Shown here: positions 1 to 10,639 of the stretch, in pieces
How the letters are laid out: every line of letters begins with the position of its first letter
Numbering within the stretch: the stretch's first letter is position 1
Origin: Globodera rostochiensis
Taxonomy: Eukaryota > Nematoda > Chromadorea > Rhabditida > Heteroderidae
Reading direction: 5' to 3'
DNA length: 64,000 nucleotides
Assembly (NCBI GenBank): GCA_018350325.1
Contig: JAEVLN010000002.1
Span: 5,563,456-5,627,455 of the forward strand
Translations under genes and position numbers: made by a program
The notes under the pieces: model-generated
Told to the model about the DNA's origin: nothing
The model's input: only the letters and a program-made list of their open reading frames with translations
Databases searched by the model: none

Positions 1-147
1 TTTGAACGAATGTTTTTAAATAATGATAGATGTATAAATTTTATTTAAATTAAGAATAATTTATTTCATTTATGGGTGGTATATTCCTCGAAGTTCCCTC
101 ATGCAATCTTTTAAAAATTCTTACATTATTTGTCATCGTGCCTCTAG

Positions 148-1383
148 CCGCTGTCAGATTGGACAGAGGCGGACAATTATTGCCTGTGTTATGACAATTT
201 GCTTTACGATTACCAGTGATTAAATTTCTGTACTATTTACCTATTTTAAATTGATTGGAAGCAGCAGCCGTACTTATCGTCTTATAAATGGACAAAATTT
301 TATATTAACTATTGCTACTAAATTAGTTTTGAATTAATTTAGAATTTTCGGTTGTGTTATAAGTATAAATTATAGTTAGCTAGGAACTCATTTTATTAGT
401 GACAATTTATATTTTATCAGCTCTTGACTTATTTGTTTATATGTAGAAATTCATTTAAGTCGTCGTGAGCGTCGTTCACACCCTTACGTTTGTGCATGAT
501 TCCCCACTTCGCCTTTTCATCGTTGAAGCGGTCTTATTATATTTAATTTATAATCTTATATTTTTACACAGCCATTATTTTTTATTTTGCAAATTTACTT
601 TTTAATTAATATTGTTTAGAATTTAATTATATAATGTAACTTTTTTTATCTTTAACGAACCGGCGTCAAATTGTTTAAAATTTTTGTATCTAATAACAAT
701 TGATTTCTGTAAATATTAATCTAAGTAATTTGAAATCTTGGTATTCGACAATCATTATTTGAAAAAATATTGATTTTTATTTCGTACAATCTTCACATGT
801 TAAGTTAGATTTTCTTTTGTTTATAGTTTTGTGTCCCAATTCAAATTGTACGTTGGGCAACATAAATTCACATATTATCAAAAAAAACTCGGCATTAGCC
901 GTGTTGCTCGGCTAATCTGGCATTTTGGTATGAATACGGTAAAGAAAATTATAAAATTCATTGTTGGAATACCATTTTAAATGCCGCTCTCACTGCTGTC
1001 TTGTTTTGCCAAAAGCTGTTAACAATACTTTTGCTTCTCTACAAGATTTAAAATTTCAGAAAGTATTTTAATACGCTTTTAAGTCACTAAACATAATCTT
1101 CTGCTGCTTATTCATACCTGCAAACACCGGCGAATTCATGCTACAGCTAGTGTTTTTTTGTTTTTGTTTTCTTATACTGTTTATTGCATGTATCATTCAT
1201 AATTTGTAACATAATTTAAACGATTGATTTATTTGTGTGTTTGTTATGTTATTTATTGTTTAAAAATTCTCTCACTTATATTTTTCGTTTTGACATTTTT
1301 TAATAACAGTTGAAGTGTTCGGTTCCAACCAAAGAACAATGGTCGGTCGACCTCTCGTGTCGGGTTGAAAATGCAATACCGGC
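148..1383 (+). CDS. Candidate three-exon partial gene, product unknown
   Basis: Three GC-richer islands can be joined in one reading phase on the + strand. Exon 148-215 follows cctctag and ends before GTGATT; it reads PLSDWTEADNYCLCYDNLLY and two more residues. Exon 899-938 follows ggcattag and ends before GTAAAG; it reads RVARLIWHFGMNT after a codon split across the junction. Exon 1310-1383 follows taataacag and ends before GTATTC; it starts LKCSVPTKEQWSVDLSCRVE. Phases agree at both junctions (two bases plus one, then zero). No start codon is identified and no family is recognised. The introns are T-rich on this strand, as expected for nematode introns. The first intron contains a different island that reads open on the minus strand (432-536), so strand is not certain. 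Transcript data would decide it. Confidence 0.3.
432..536 (-). CDS. Alternative minus-strand exon candidate
   Basis: On the minus strand this island follows aatataataag and reads open for about 34 codons, starting DRFNDEKAKWGIMHKRKGVN and continuing with an acidic stretch DAHDDLNEF. The composition is purine-rich in this direction, as many coding strands are. The + strand also reads open, but as a low-quality hydrophobic string. If the + strand exon series around it is real, this island lies inside its first intron and the two calls compete, or a nested gene exists. No homology is recognised. Confidence 0.2.
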
Positions 1384-2146
1384 GTATTCTTTTGTTTAAA
1401 ATATTAAACATTGATTGTTGTAAAATCTTTGGTTTCGCATAATTGATTTTTTAATCTTTTAAAAAGCTTATAAAATTATAATTATATATTTTCTAGAACG
1501 TATATCAAATTCTTTCATTTACATCCAATAAAATTAATTATTTAGTTAACATTTTTTTTAGTCTTTCAAAAGCTTATTTTTAAATAATTAAATAGTTTTA
1601 ACTATTTCTTAATGTGTATCCAAGCTTTGTGGCTTAGATCATTATTATTTCAACCGCAATTTAGTCGCCTGTTTTACTATCATTAGTCATTAAAAGTTTT
1701 AATTAATATACCTTTAACAAATTCTTAGTTGATAACAATTTTATGTTTACTATTCGCATAGTCAGGTAAAAAAATATTCGTGCCTCAAACCTGTCAATTA
1801 ATTTTTTTTGTTTTTATCTCGGAATTTTTCGTTCTTCGCCCTTTACCCATCTCGTTATGTGAAAGATTTTATGCATGTTGGTTGGAAATTTATTTGATAT
1901 GCGAATCGTTATAAAAACATATAAATGTGTTAGTGTAATGTATCAATTTAGACAAGCAATAAAATTAATTGTAAAGCAAATTCTTTTTTTATTTTATAGT
2001 ATTAGTTTTTTATTTTTAATTTCAATTTTAATGAATGATGTATAAATTTGTATTTGTTAATCATGCTCATTCTTTTTTTAATGTTTAACATATTGAATGT
2101 AACAAATATTTTTATTCCAATTAAATTATAATAAATTAATTTTAAG

Positions 2147-3536
2147 CACATTTGCTTTGTTGCGAAGGAAATTTGGTTGTGGCCTGTACAATAGTTGCTG
2201 GTGCTAACCCCCTTCTAACGGCACCAGCTTTTCTCGAATCCGTCACATTTAATTATGTAAAAACATTTTGTTTACTATAATTTTTGTTAATATGAATTCT
2301 CGGATTACTTAATGATTAATTGGTCATGGTCTTTAACTTTTAATGTTGAATTTATTTATTTTAAATTTAATATTTGAGTTAAATGTTTAATTACTAAATC
2401 TTTGGCCATTTATAAAGAATGGGACTAAAATTTCCCCCTTTTTGTTTGCCATCGTTGGCATTTTTTTTGTCGCCCTTGGCCGTACGGTTTTTCTCGCTGC
2501 ATCACAAGGCTTCTCAAGGTAGACTGGCGCGGCGCATGCCGTCCACAAAGCTTTTCAGCGCATTTCCCATTGCCGGTAAATCCTTTCAATTAAACAAAAT
2601 CAAATCCATTTTAAATAAAAAGGAATCTAGAGAACCTCTTCCAGAGCGCTCTCCGTAAATTCTACTTGCTCACCTCTTAAACGCCTTAGCGCCGTACCGG
2701 TGGAGGATTTAGCGGCATTAATTATCGGCCAAAATGTCAATAAAGACAGGATCTGCCATTCCCATTTCTTTGCCAATTCATATTGTATTCATTATTTTAT
2801 TTATTCGCACGCAACTCTACAAATTCAAAGTTTTTTTTTTGTGTTACAAATTTGATTTTAATTAAATTTATTTATCTACTTTACTTAATTTATTATTTCC
2901 TTTTAAAATTATTTTTCAAGATTAATATTTTAACAAGTATTTATTTAACAACAACTCTTTATTGCGTTTAATTTTCACGCAATTAAATGATTCCGTTTGA
3001 TTTGTTTTCCACTTCTTCATAGTTTGCCAAACAAATCAAACATTTTATAACCAAGCCATACACACACATACACAAATTTAAGTTTTCTACCTATTGTTTT
3101 TATATTGAACAGAAATATTAAAATTGCTTTAAAATACATTTTGGTAATTATTTATTTGGTCTGATTATTTTTTTATTAATTATTTTATTTAAACTTGATA
3201 TTTTTATTAATTAGATTTTATCGAGAAAGTTATTCAATAATAACAAACGCAGAGTTTTAGCAATATTTTTTAAATTTGTTAATGAGTAAATTTTTTATTA
3301 TTTTAAATGTTGCTAAAATCAATAGAATGCAATTTTTCATTAAATACTTTTTAACATTTAATTTTTGTTGGCTTGTTTTATGGTAAATTCATTCTTAACA
3401 ATTAATCTTTGGCACTTTGTTTCGAAATATTTAATTTAAATAAATTTCTTTGACATAAGTCGAGTCTGTAGCATAAAAAACTTAAGTGGGCAATTTCTAT
3501 TTTGCGATCCATGCGTTCGAGCTCGGAGAAATATAA
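2147..3536 (+). CDS. Candidate five-exon 3' gene end, possible membrane protein
   Basis: Five islands join in phase and end in a stop. Exon 2147-2256 (after tttaag, before GTAAAA) includes CEGNLVVACTIVAGANPLLT. Exon 2418-2518 (after tataaag, before GTAGAC) includes the hydrophobic run ISPFLFAIVGIFFVALGRTV, a plausible membrane helix. Exon 2631-2654 (after tctag, before GTAAAT) reads EPLPERS. Exon 2690-2784 reads VPVEDLAALIIGQNVNKDRI. Terminal exon 3487-3536 (after cttaag) reads GNFYFAIHAFELGEI and then TAA at 3534-3536. All four junction phases match. The intron 2655-2689 would be only 35 bases, which is short even for nematodes; a read-through in another frame across 2631-2784 is an alternative. 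A transporter-like membrane protein is possible, but no family motif is clear. It may be the 3' part of the same gene as 148-1383. Confidence 0.35.
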
Positions 3537-3554
3537 TGACAAGACTGCGTTTGT

Positions 3555-4150
3555 CTGCTTAAAGCTAGCAGAATTTTCTTCTAATATAGAATTAATCTTT
3601 AAGTTACTTTAATTTTTATTACATTTCTTAGTTGAATTCAAATTCGTTGTTCGTTTCTGATGTAAACTCGTTAGTGATGCGTGATCGGAAACATTTTTGA
3701 TTAATTTTGGCCATTTTTAGGTAAGCAATAATTCTGATTTAATTTTCAGGTGTTTGTTCGTTATTTTATACAATTTATTTCTTTGTTACAAAAGTTTATT
3801 TATTTAGAATTAATTTGTTATTATCTATTTTTAATTTATTGATAGATAATAAGGTATTAATGGCTATTTTCCTCTTAATCTTTTATGATTTATTATTGCC
3901 CAAATGAAAATTTTCACCCGCAACATCAAAAAATTTAAATTATTTTATAAATAATAAATATTTTGTTTGTTAAATTTAACTTGATTTGTTTACATATTGC
4001 ATATAGTCTCATTTTGTTTTTAATGATATATCAATTAAACTTGTAATCAAAATTTGAATCATTTTTTCCACGATCTTGAGGATTACTGCAATATTAAAAA
4101 TGTGATAAAACCCAAATAGCATTATTTAATTTAGTTGTTTACAATGTCAA
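3555..4150 (+). repeat. Diverged direct duplication, copy 1
   Basis: This stretch is a clear but diverged relative of 5330-5912, about 1.77 kb downstream in the same orientation. Shared blocks include gcagaattttctt, ttgttgaattcaaatt, gttagtgat, ggtgtttgttcgttatttta, aaccgcaac-like and atcattttttc segments in the same order, separated by small indels. It is AT-rich and shows no convincing open frame of its own. It is most likely an old segmental duplication of intronic or spacer DNA. Confidence 0.75.
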
Positions 4151-4359
4151 TAAATTTTAATAACAATTTAACACGCTTTACTATTTAGGTTATCTTATAA
4201 ACACAAGTGGTTTCTAATTTCTTAATTTTATAATGCACCTTTTAAAAGTTTTTTTGCCTAACACGATTAAATATGTATTGAGCATTTGTAAATACCGGTA
4301 TTATCTTTCTCAATTTCAATACAATAAATATAAAATAAATTTTTATTTTTTGGTTGAAT

Positions 4360-4790
4360 ACCCGTCGCCAATAATAGATTATATTTATAAATTTATGAAT
4401 TTTTTTATGAAGACTGGCCGCGCATAAAAACAACAGTATGACTAATTCATAGATTTTTATGTAATTTTTAGTTAAAGTTGGCCACACATAGACACAATAG
4501 TAAATTTATATAAACTTTTATGTAATTTATAGGTAAAGACAGCCACACAAACAAATAATGATTTGGTTTACAAATATTTGTTTTTAGGGTTTAGGAGCCG
4601 CACATAACACTAGTATTATAAAGTATACATTTTTATGTAAGTATGATTTATTTAGATTTTTACTTTTACGGTAGTGTGATTAATTTATAAATTATTTTTT
4701 AGTTGAAGATGCCGCACATTCAAACAAGAATAGACTTATTTATAAATTTTACTTTTTTTGGTTGAAGACCCGTACACACAAAACTAGAGT
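4360..4790 (+). repeat. Degenerate minisatellite of about 60 bp
   Basis: A core like gttgaagac-c-gccacaca recurs near 4411, 4474, 4535, 4592, 4704 and 4763, with AT-rich filler resembling aatttataaatttttatgtaattttta between cores. Spacing is close to 60 bases, with one decayed copy near 4650. Each core follows a ttttag-like string, so each repeat resembles a splice acceptor plus an exon start. A single further core lies near 13453-13475. Confidence 0.65.
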
Positions 4791-4792
4791 AG

Positions 4793-4902
4793 ACTAACCC
4801 GGATGGCACTGTCGTATTGTTGAGGAACACGGCCAAAGTTTCTGTAGCTTTTCCCTATGGTTTATGTTTCAGTTCATTCATGCTCCACCCCCCGTTCCAT
4901 GT
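4793..4902 (+). CDS. Candidate internal exon, product unknown
   Basis: After ctagagtag the frame reads TNPDGTVVLLRNTAKVSVAF, continues PYG and then a Phe/Ser/Pro-rich end, and stays open to the splice donor GT-GTAAAT at 4903. It is 36 codons plus two bases. The shifted + frame is also open but has an in-frame TAA right at the acceptor, which favours this frame. No domain is recognised. It directly follows the 60-bp minisatellite. Confidence 0.3.
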
Positions 4903-5031
4903 GTAAATAATTTATATTTTTTATGAAGATTATTCGGTTGAGTAGCAAATTTTATATTCTCTTTTTAGAATTTACATCGTAAGCATTAAAATCATAATTT
5001 TAATAACACATAGAAAATATAGGAAACATTA

Positions 5032-5171
5032 CTAAATATTTCCATAAATTTTAAAAAGGGGCCTACTGAAATCTAGAAACTCGATAGCTTTCTGTTGAAT
5101 ATCTTGTTGTGCTAACCTTTCCTTATCCAAAGTTTTATTAGAAGTCTTATACTTTTCAGAATTTGTCCCGG
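5032..5171 (-). CDS. Candidate minus-strand terminal exon
   Basis: On the minus strand, after gtttttaag, 45 codons read open to TAG. Fragments are NKTLDKERLAQQDIQQKAIE and FLDFSRPLFKIYGN. The + strand of the same bases has several stops, so minus is the only coding option. The residues suggest a helical, charged segment and then a more hydrophobic end. The open frame extends into AT-rich sequence, which lowers the chance of an accidental island. No family is recognised. Confidence 0.3.
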
Positions 5172-5329
5172 CTTAAAAACGGTTTAAATGATTTCCCAAA
5201 TAAAATTTTTGATCCTATGTGAATCTATAATGTTATAACAAAAATACATTTTTAAAGACTGCTAAATGAATCAGGCAGAGATGTGTTGCACAGCGCAAAC
5301 TGTCGATATTTTAAAGAGAGTGGCAAACC

Positions 5330-5912
5330 TTCAAGTATTAGCAGAATTTTCTTGTAATATTGAATTAATTTTCGGTTACTTTAATTATTACAATACTTTG
5401 TTGAATTCAAATTAATTGTTTGCTATCTGATTTAAACAAATTAAAATTTATTTTAATTATCGTTAGTGATCCGTGATCGCAAAAATTTTCGATTAATTTT
5501 TTGGTGTTTGTTCGTTATTTTATACAATTTTTTAGTAGCATTTTGTTGGCACTATAAAATAATCTATGCGAAAATAAAAAAAATAAGATTTTGCCATTTT
5601 ATTTCTTTGTTACTAAAATCGCATTTATTTTAGAATTAATTCTTAATATTTTTATTTATTGATATATAATAAGGTGTAAATGGCTATTCCCGAATGAAAA
5701 TTTTCAACCGCAACAAACACAAATATTTAAATTATTTTGTTGTTAATTTTAACTTGATTTGTTTACTTATTGCGTATACTCTTATTCTGTTTTTAATATT
5801 ATTTTAATTAAAATTCTAATCAACATTGAATCATTTTTTCGATCCTATCATGATGATTTCTGCAATATTAACTCACTCAAACACCTTATATTTAGTTTAG
5901 TTGTTTACAAGA
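5330..5912 (+). repeat. Diverged direct duplication, copy 2
   Basis: Partner of 3555-4150. Order and orientation of shared blocks are kept, with many small indels and substitutions. Its right edge runs into the island called as an exon at 5912. No coding frame is conserved between the two copies, so this looks like duplicated intron or spacer. Confidence 0.75.
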
Positions 5913-6273
5913 GTCCAAGATGTTGCTCACGCTCAGGTTTTGGGGCCGGAAAGTTGTCGTTCCCGCGCCGAGTAGACGGTTCTTTCATTTTTTAAAACTT
6001 GTTTTTTATTTATATGTTTAGTTATCATATTTTTTATCAAACATTTTTTGTTGTTCCATTTTTAATTAAATTAAGTTATTAATTGTTTATAAAGGTTTTC
6101 AAAAAAGAACCATCCTTCAATGCCGCCAGTGAGTGCGCCGAGTTTAGCTTCCTGCAAATGGATTAGGAATTAAATATGTCTTTTATTAATCTTTAATTTT
6201 TGATGATTTCTCTATTTTAGTTGCTTTACTTCTTGTGGGTGGACTCTCTGCGCGGATCACTACGCAGAAGTAG
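5912..6273 (+). CDS. Candidate three-exon gene end, product unknown
   Basis: Exon 5912-5971 (after gtttacaag, before GTAGAC) reads SPRCCSRSGFGAGKLSFPRR. Exon 6095-6128 (after ttataaag, before the consensus donor GTGAGT) reads VFKKEPSFNAA. Exon 6221-6273 (after the strong acceptor tctattttag) reads ALLLVGGLSARITTQK and then TAG. Phases agree at both junctions. All three frames of the last exon are open for a while, so the phase agreement is the main support. No family is recognised. Confidence 0.28.
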
Positions 6274-6279
6274 TCTGAG

Positions 6280-7000
6280 ATAGCAATTGCATCAGTTTGC
6301 TTAATTCAACTTTTCAATATTTGTTTGTATTATTATTTTTGTTATTTTTGCAAAATATTATTTTTTTTCCAAATTCTTGTTATTTGCATATATTATTACA
6401 GAAATAAATCACAATCATCGTGTATAATTTACGCATTCTTATAAAATAAATCAAAATTTATAAATGATAGAGGATTCGCACATCGTAACAAAATAAATTA
6501 TCAACAATTTAAAGCGTATTTTTATTTTCTTTCTTTTTAATACATTATTTTTTTGATAATACTTGACTAATCAACAAATATACTTGCATAGCCGGATTTG
6601 TTAAACTGCTTTGATTCAGCTTATTATTTGGGTTAATTTATTCACTTTTTTGGTTTTTTATTTTGTATAATATTTAAATTTTTTTTACAATTTTTACACT
6701 TCAAAATGTTGGGGTTTTTATGTAACTCAAGTTTCACATTATAAATGGAATGAATGTTTTAGATTCAGTAAAGATGTTTTTATTTTAAAATCATTTTAAG
6801 TAGCCTATAATAGTATTAAATATAGGAAAAAACTTGCTTAAAATATTATGAACAATTCTAAAAAGAAATGATTTAAATTCGTATTACAACAAAAAATAAC
6901 AAAAATTTCAATTATACAAAAATTTAACTTTAGTAAATGTTTGAAAACAAATTCGAATTGTAAAGAATTAAATAATTTCGCTACCAGATAAGAGTTTTGT
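6280..7000. other. AT-rich stretch without recognisable gene
   Basis: Very AT-rich, T-rich in the first half and A-rich in places later. I see no GC island, splice-bounded frame or repeat family here. Confidence 0.5.
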
Positions 7001-7009
7001 GAAGGTTGA

Positions 7010-7130
7010 TTATAGGGTTGTGGGCGGTCGGTTTTAAACCGGGTGTACCGGTTTTCGGTTAGGCCGGTTTACCGACCCCCGGTTTTCGGTTTCGGTTTTT
7101 GGCCGACACCCGGTTAACCGAAGACGAATT
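7010..7130. repeat. CCGGTT/AACCGG low-complexity repeat
   Basis: Interspersed near-palindromic blocks of the type aaaccgg, ccggttttcggt, ggccggttta and cccggttaacc, much GC-richer than the surroundings. The block stands at the left edge of a repeat-rich tract that includes the foldback element at 7386-7818. Confidence 0.6.
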
Positions 7131-7385
7131 CAGGTTTCTTAAAAATCAATGTTGAAAACAAAAGAATTTTTGAAATAAATTTATCACATCTTTCTGAGCA
7201 GTTTGCTTCAATTTTCTTAACAAATATTGCCATTTTTGTAAAATTTCCCCGCTGGGCATCCCCTCCACTTTTACGTAAACATATTTTTTTTTGAAAAATT
7301 TTCCGAAACTCCGAAAATGCGTAAATTGCCAAGTTTATTAACAAAAAACCCAAAAATTTTTCCGGCGATCGGCACGGTACCCCGC

Positions 7386-7818
7386 AATTCGGCGCGCACG
7401 ATTCGGCGCGCACGACTCGGCGCGCACGATTCGGCGCGGCACGATTCGGCGCCAGCAAGTTTTTCGTTATAACTTTGTTCAAAGTCAACCAACCCGAACA
7501 TTCTTGGTATCATATAAAAGCTCTCAATATGCTGAACCTTTGATCAAGCTAAAGCTAACCGATTAGTCTTTTCAAAAAAAGTTATAGGTTTAAAACCTAT
7601 GAAAATTGCCATTTTTGTCGTGGTGACTTCATAAATTTCTTTGTTTAAGTCGAATCGCTTAGCTTTTGCCTTAGTAAGCTTCTACTTATTACATGCTTTC
7701 GAATGATACTAATAATGTTCGGGTTGGTTGACTTTGAACAAAGTTAGAACGAAAAACTTGTCGGCGCCGAATCGTGCCGCGCCGAATCGTGCGCGCCGAG
7801 TCGTGCGCGCCGAATCGT
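7386..7818. mobile_element. Foldback element with iterated GC-rich arms
   Basis: The left arm (7386-7512) and right arm (7704-7818) are inverted copies. Inner parts share cgttctaactttgttcaaag and then caaccaacccgaacatt, with scattered differences. Outer parts are direct iterations of a unit of about 16 bases, GGCGCGCACGATTC with variants: about five copies on the left and four on the right. The centre of about 190 bases is unique and AT-rich. No coding capacity is seen. This is the architecture of a foldback or non-autonomous DNA element. Exact ends and target duplication are not resolved. Confidence 0.6.
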
Positions 7819-8319
7819 GGTGCTCCGGATCGGCATTGTCGGACTGCTTCCCTTTCTAAAAACTTTAAAAAATTTTGAAATTTCCGTAAGAAACGTTATA
7901 AACCCCCCCAAATGCCCCCCCCCCCCCCCCCCCCTCCTACGACTTTTTTTTGTTGCCCCGAAAACTTTTCCTGGCTAAGGCCCTGTTAGTGGCTCTATTT
8001 AGGCCCATTTTTCTTTTGAGGCGGGATAGGAGGGTGGGGGGGCGTCGGCGGTGCCGCCGCCGAGAAAATTTTGTATTTTTGACTCAATTGTTAACAGATT
8101 TTCGGCCAAAAATTTAAAAATCCGTGTCATTTTTTGAAGCTTTTTAGGAGGTGATAAGAGTCCGGGAAATTTTTTTTGAAATAACGAATTGTTAAGAAAA
8201 TTGGCCACAATTTTACAAAAATAAAATTAAATTTCAATTATTTGCTTCGTCACCATAGATGCTCCGAAAAAAATAAATTAACAGTCGGGGTCACTCAACT
8301 TTGACAACCATTCGATAAA

Positions 8320-8505
8320 ATAAAAAAGCAAAATGATGAGAGCGGAGAAGAGAGGGGGAGGGGGATGGGGGGAGAACCATTATGATGGATCAAATTTTGC
8401 AGTTTATGATTTTCTTTTTGATTAATTCATTTTGCAAAACATTTTTAACAATTGCGAATGTTTCGTTGCGAATCCGCGTCTTTATTCAAATATGCCATAA
8501 AATTA
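8320..8505 (+). repeat. Fragment of polypurine repeat family
   Basis: A G/A-rich tract (agcggagaagagagggggaggggg) is followed by gagaaccatt, aattcattttgcaaaaca, caatt-gc-aatgttt and cgttgcg. The same order occurs at 25330-25440. It is a partial copy of the family described at 24895-25440. Confidence 0.6.
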
Positions 8506-8670
8506 CTTACAATCGGTTTCCACCGCTTATCATATTTTTTTGGGTCCGGAATCACGGTTTCCTGACCTTTTTTAAAAATGCGGTATTCCAGTTACCGGAG
8601 GGTTTTTTTGGCGTCCTGTTACATCGCTAGTGACGATCAGGGATGGGCGGAATCTATTTCAGTAGGGGTC

Positions 8671-8759
8671 GTTTGAGTCTGGCCGGTTGAGTCTGGGCCA
8701 GTTGAGTCTGGGGCAGTTGAGTCTGGCCGGATGAGTCTGGTGGCCAGTTGAGTCTGGTT
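8671..8759 (+). repeat. 15-bp tandem array (GTTGAGTCTGGCC)
   Basis: Six consecutive copies of a 14-16 base unit, G(T/A)TGAGTCTGG plus a variable GCCG/GGCA tail, begin near 8671, 8685, 8701, 8714, 8729 and 8745. The unit is much GC-richer than the flanks. An upstream cagggatgggcgg (8638-8650) resembles a hAT terminal sequence, but no partner end was found. Confidence 0.75.
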
Positions 8760-9500
8760 GGAAGGATGCAATATTTTGAAAATTAAATTTTCTGAACCGG
8801 TTTCAATAACCGTTTAAATATTATAAATGCTTAAATTATTCTTTTTTGAGACTTAGAAAACATCTAGGAGCGAAACATTTTGCCAATTACAATATAAATA
8901 AGGGCACTCTTTATATTAAAATTAATTTAAATCTAATAAAAAAAGTTAATAAAGCATCTTCAAATATTGGATGTAATAATTTAAATAGAAAATTAAAAAT
9001 AATTTAACCATCAACTAAATAAAGAAATAAATGTAAAATTTTACACATAACCAATTCTACTAAAATTAAAATGAAAAATAAATATAAAGATTGAAAGGAG
9101 GATTAACAATTACAACTCGTAAATTAAAACATAAGATAAACAAAAATAAACGAATCAATATAATATAAAATAATTTTACTAAATTTAAAAAAATTTAATT
9201 TAAATATCAGAAGGCTAAAGAAGTCTAATTACTAATTTTATGCGTAATAAATGTTAAAAGTAAATGTTTGAAGTTCTTTATTAATTAATTAAGATGTAGC
9301 AACTTTTGATGTGATTTTTCCAATAATATCGGTTTTCAATGACATTAAAATGAATTTGTGAAAAATAAGGCAATTTTTTTTAGGTTCCGCTTTTTTGATG
9401 CACATAAAAAAAATTAAAATATGCCATAAAAATATTTTTTTAGTTACAGACATAACAATTTTTCAGTAATAGTTTATATCTTATTAGTAGGGTTTTGCAC

Positions 9501-10623
9501 CAGGGCTGCACGTGATCGGAAAAAAAATATCCGTGAACGTGATCCGTGATTACGGGGGAGGAAAAAAAAATCCGTGACCGTGATCGGTGATCACGGACCC
9601 CCAAAAACGCCGTGATTTGGCGTGATCCGTGATACGTGATCCGTGATTTTGAAAAAAAATAAATAGAGAAAACTTAAAATTTTTTTTTTGGAATTATCAC
9701 AGTTATTCTCTTTCCAATATTATTAATGAAAAATAAGACAGAAACCAGGAGCGGCGCCAGGGAGGGGTACCCAATTGTCTTGCAAAATTTAATCATTTTT
9801 GGACCAATTTTATTAACAAATTTCGTTAAAATCTTCAAAAAATTTCTCGGCGGCGCCTATCAGCACCGCCGACCCCTCCCTCCAGGTAAAGCAGAATTCT
9901 CAAAATTTTTTTTGCCGGTTTTTGAATTTTTCAATAATACAAGTTTTTTTGAGAACCTTTAGGGGGTGGCGGTAGGTGGTGCCGATCGCCGAGAAAATTT
10001 TGAATTTTTGACTGAAATTATTAAGAGATTTGCAACAAAATTTTTAAACATAAATGCGGTAATTTTGACTTTTAAAGAATGGGAGGTGTCCAAGGCATCA
10101 CCTGAAATTCTTTTTAAGAAATATTTCGTTAAGAAAATTCTTTCAGGATTTTTTTGTAAAAGTATGAAACAACCTTAACCTTAACATTTTTATTAAATCA
10201 CAACGACACACGTTATATTTCCGATGAGCAAAACTGAAAAATTTTTGCAGAGCAAGTCGAATACCTATTTGGGAGCCGTTCATTCGGGCGCTCACGGTTG
10301 GGCGCCGGGGCTTTTTAAACGTTTTTTTTTCAAAAATTGTAAAGCCTAAGCTAGCTTTATATGTGAGCCTTAATGTTGCTTAATAAGCACGTATACCGGG
10401 CGCCCAACCGTGAGCGCCCAAACGTACCCAATCGGAATATTTAATATTCCAAGTATTCGTTTCGAAAAATTTTTATTATTAATCCATACTCCAATACCAA
10501 TCACGGATCAAAATCACGGATTATTTCAAAAAATTCGTGACCGTGATCCGTGATCACGGACTCCCAAAAACGCCGTGATTGGCGTGATCCGTGATACGTG
10601 ATCCGTGATCACGTGCAGCCCTG
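9501..10623. mobile_element. hAT-like non-autonomous element, 1,123 bp
   Basis: The left end begins CAGGGCTGCACGTGATC and the right end is its exact reverse complement (17 bases). TTTTGCAC flanks both sides (9493-9500 and 10624-10631), a perfect 8-bp target duplication. An 8-bp duplication with CAGGG-type ends is the hallmark of the hAT superfamily. Subterminal regions on both sides are built of iterated gtgatccgtgatcacgg words. The interior holds two or three copies of the GGCGGCGCC-type palindromic module (near 9849 and 9967) and a nested perfect 21-base inverted repeat (10286-10306 and 10399-10419). No transposase is seen, so the element is non-autonomous. Confidence 0.9.
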
Positions 10624-10639
10624 TTTTGCACGCAATTAA

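Noticed and set aside
2200..2235. GCTGGTGC and GCACCAGC form an 8-bp stem with an 18-base loop, followed by a cgaatcc string.
   Set aside because: It lies in a continuous exon candidate and has no tRNA or structured-RNA layout, so it is probably coding coincidence.
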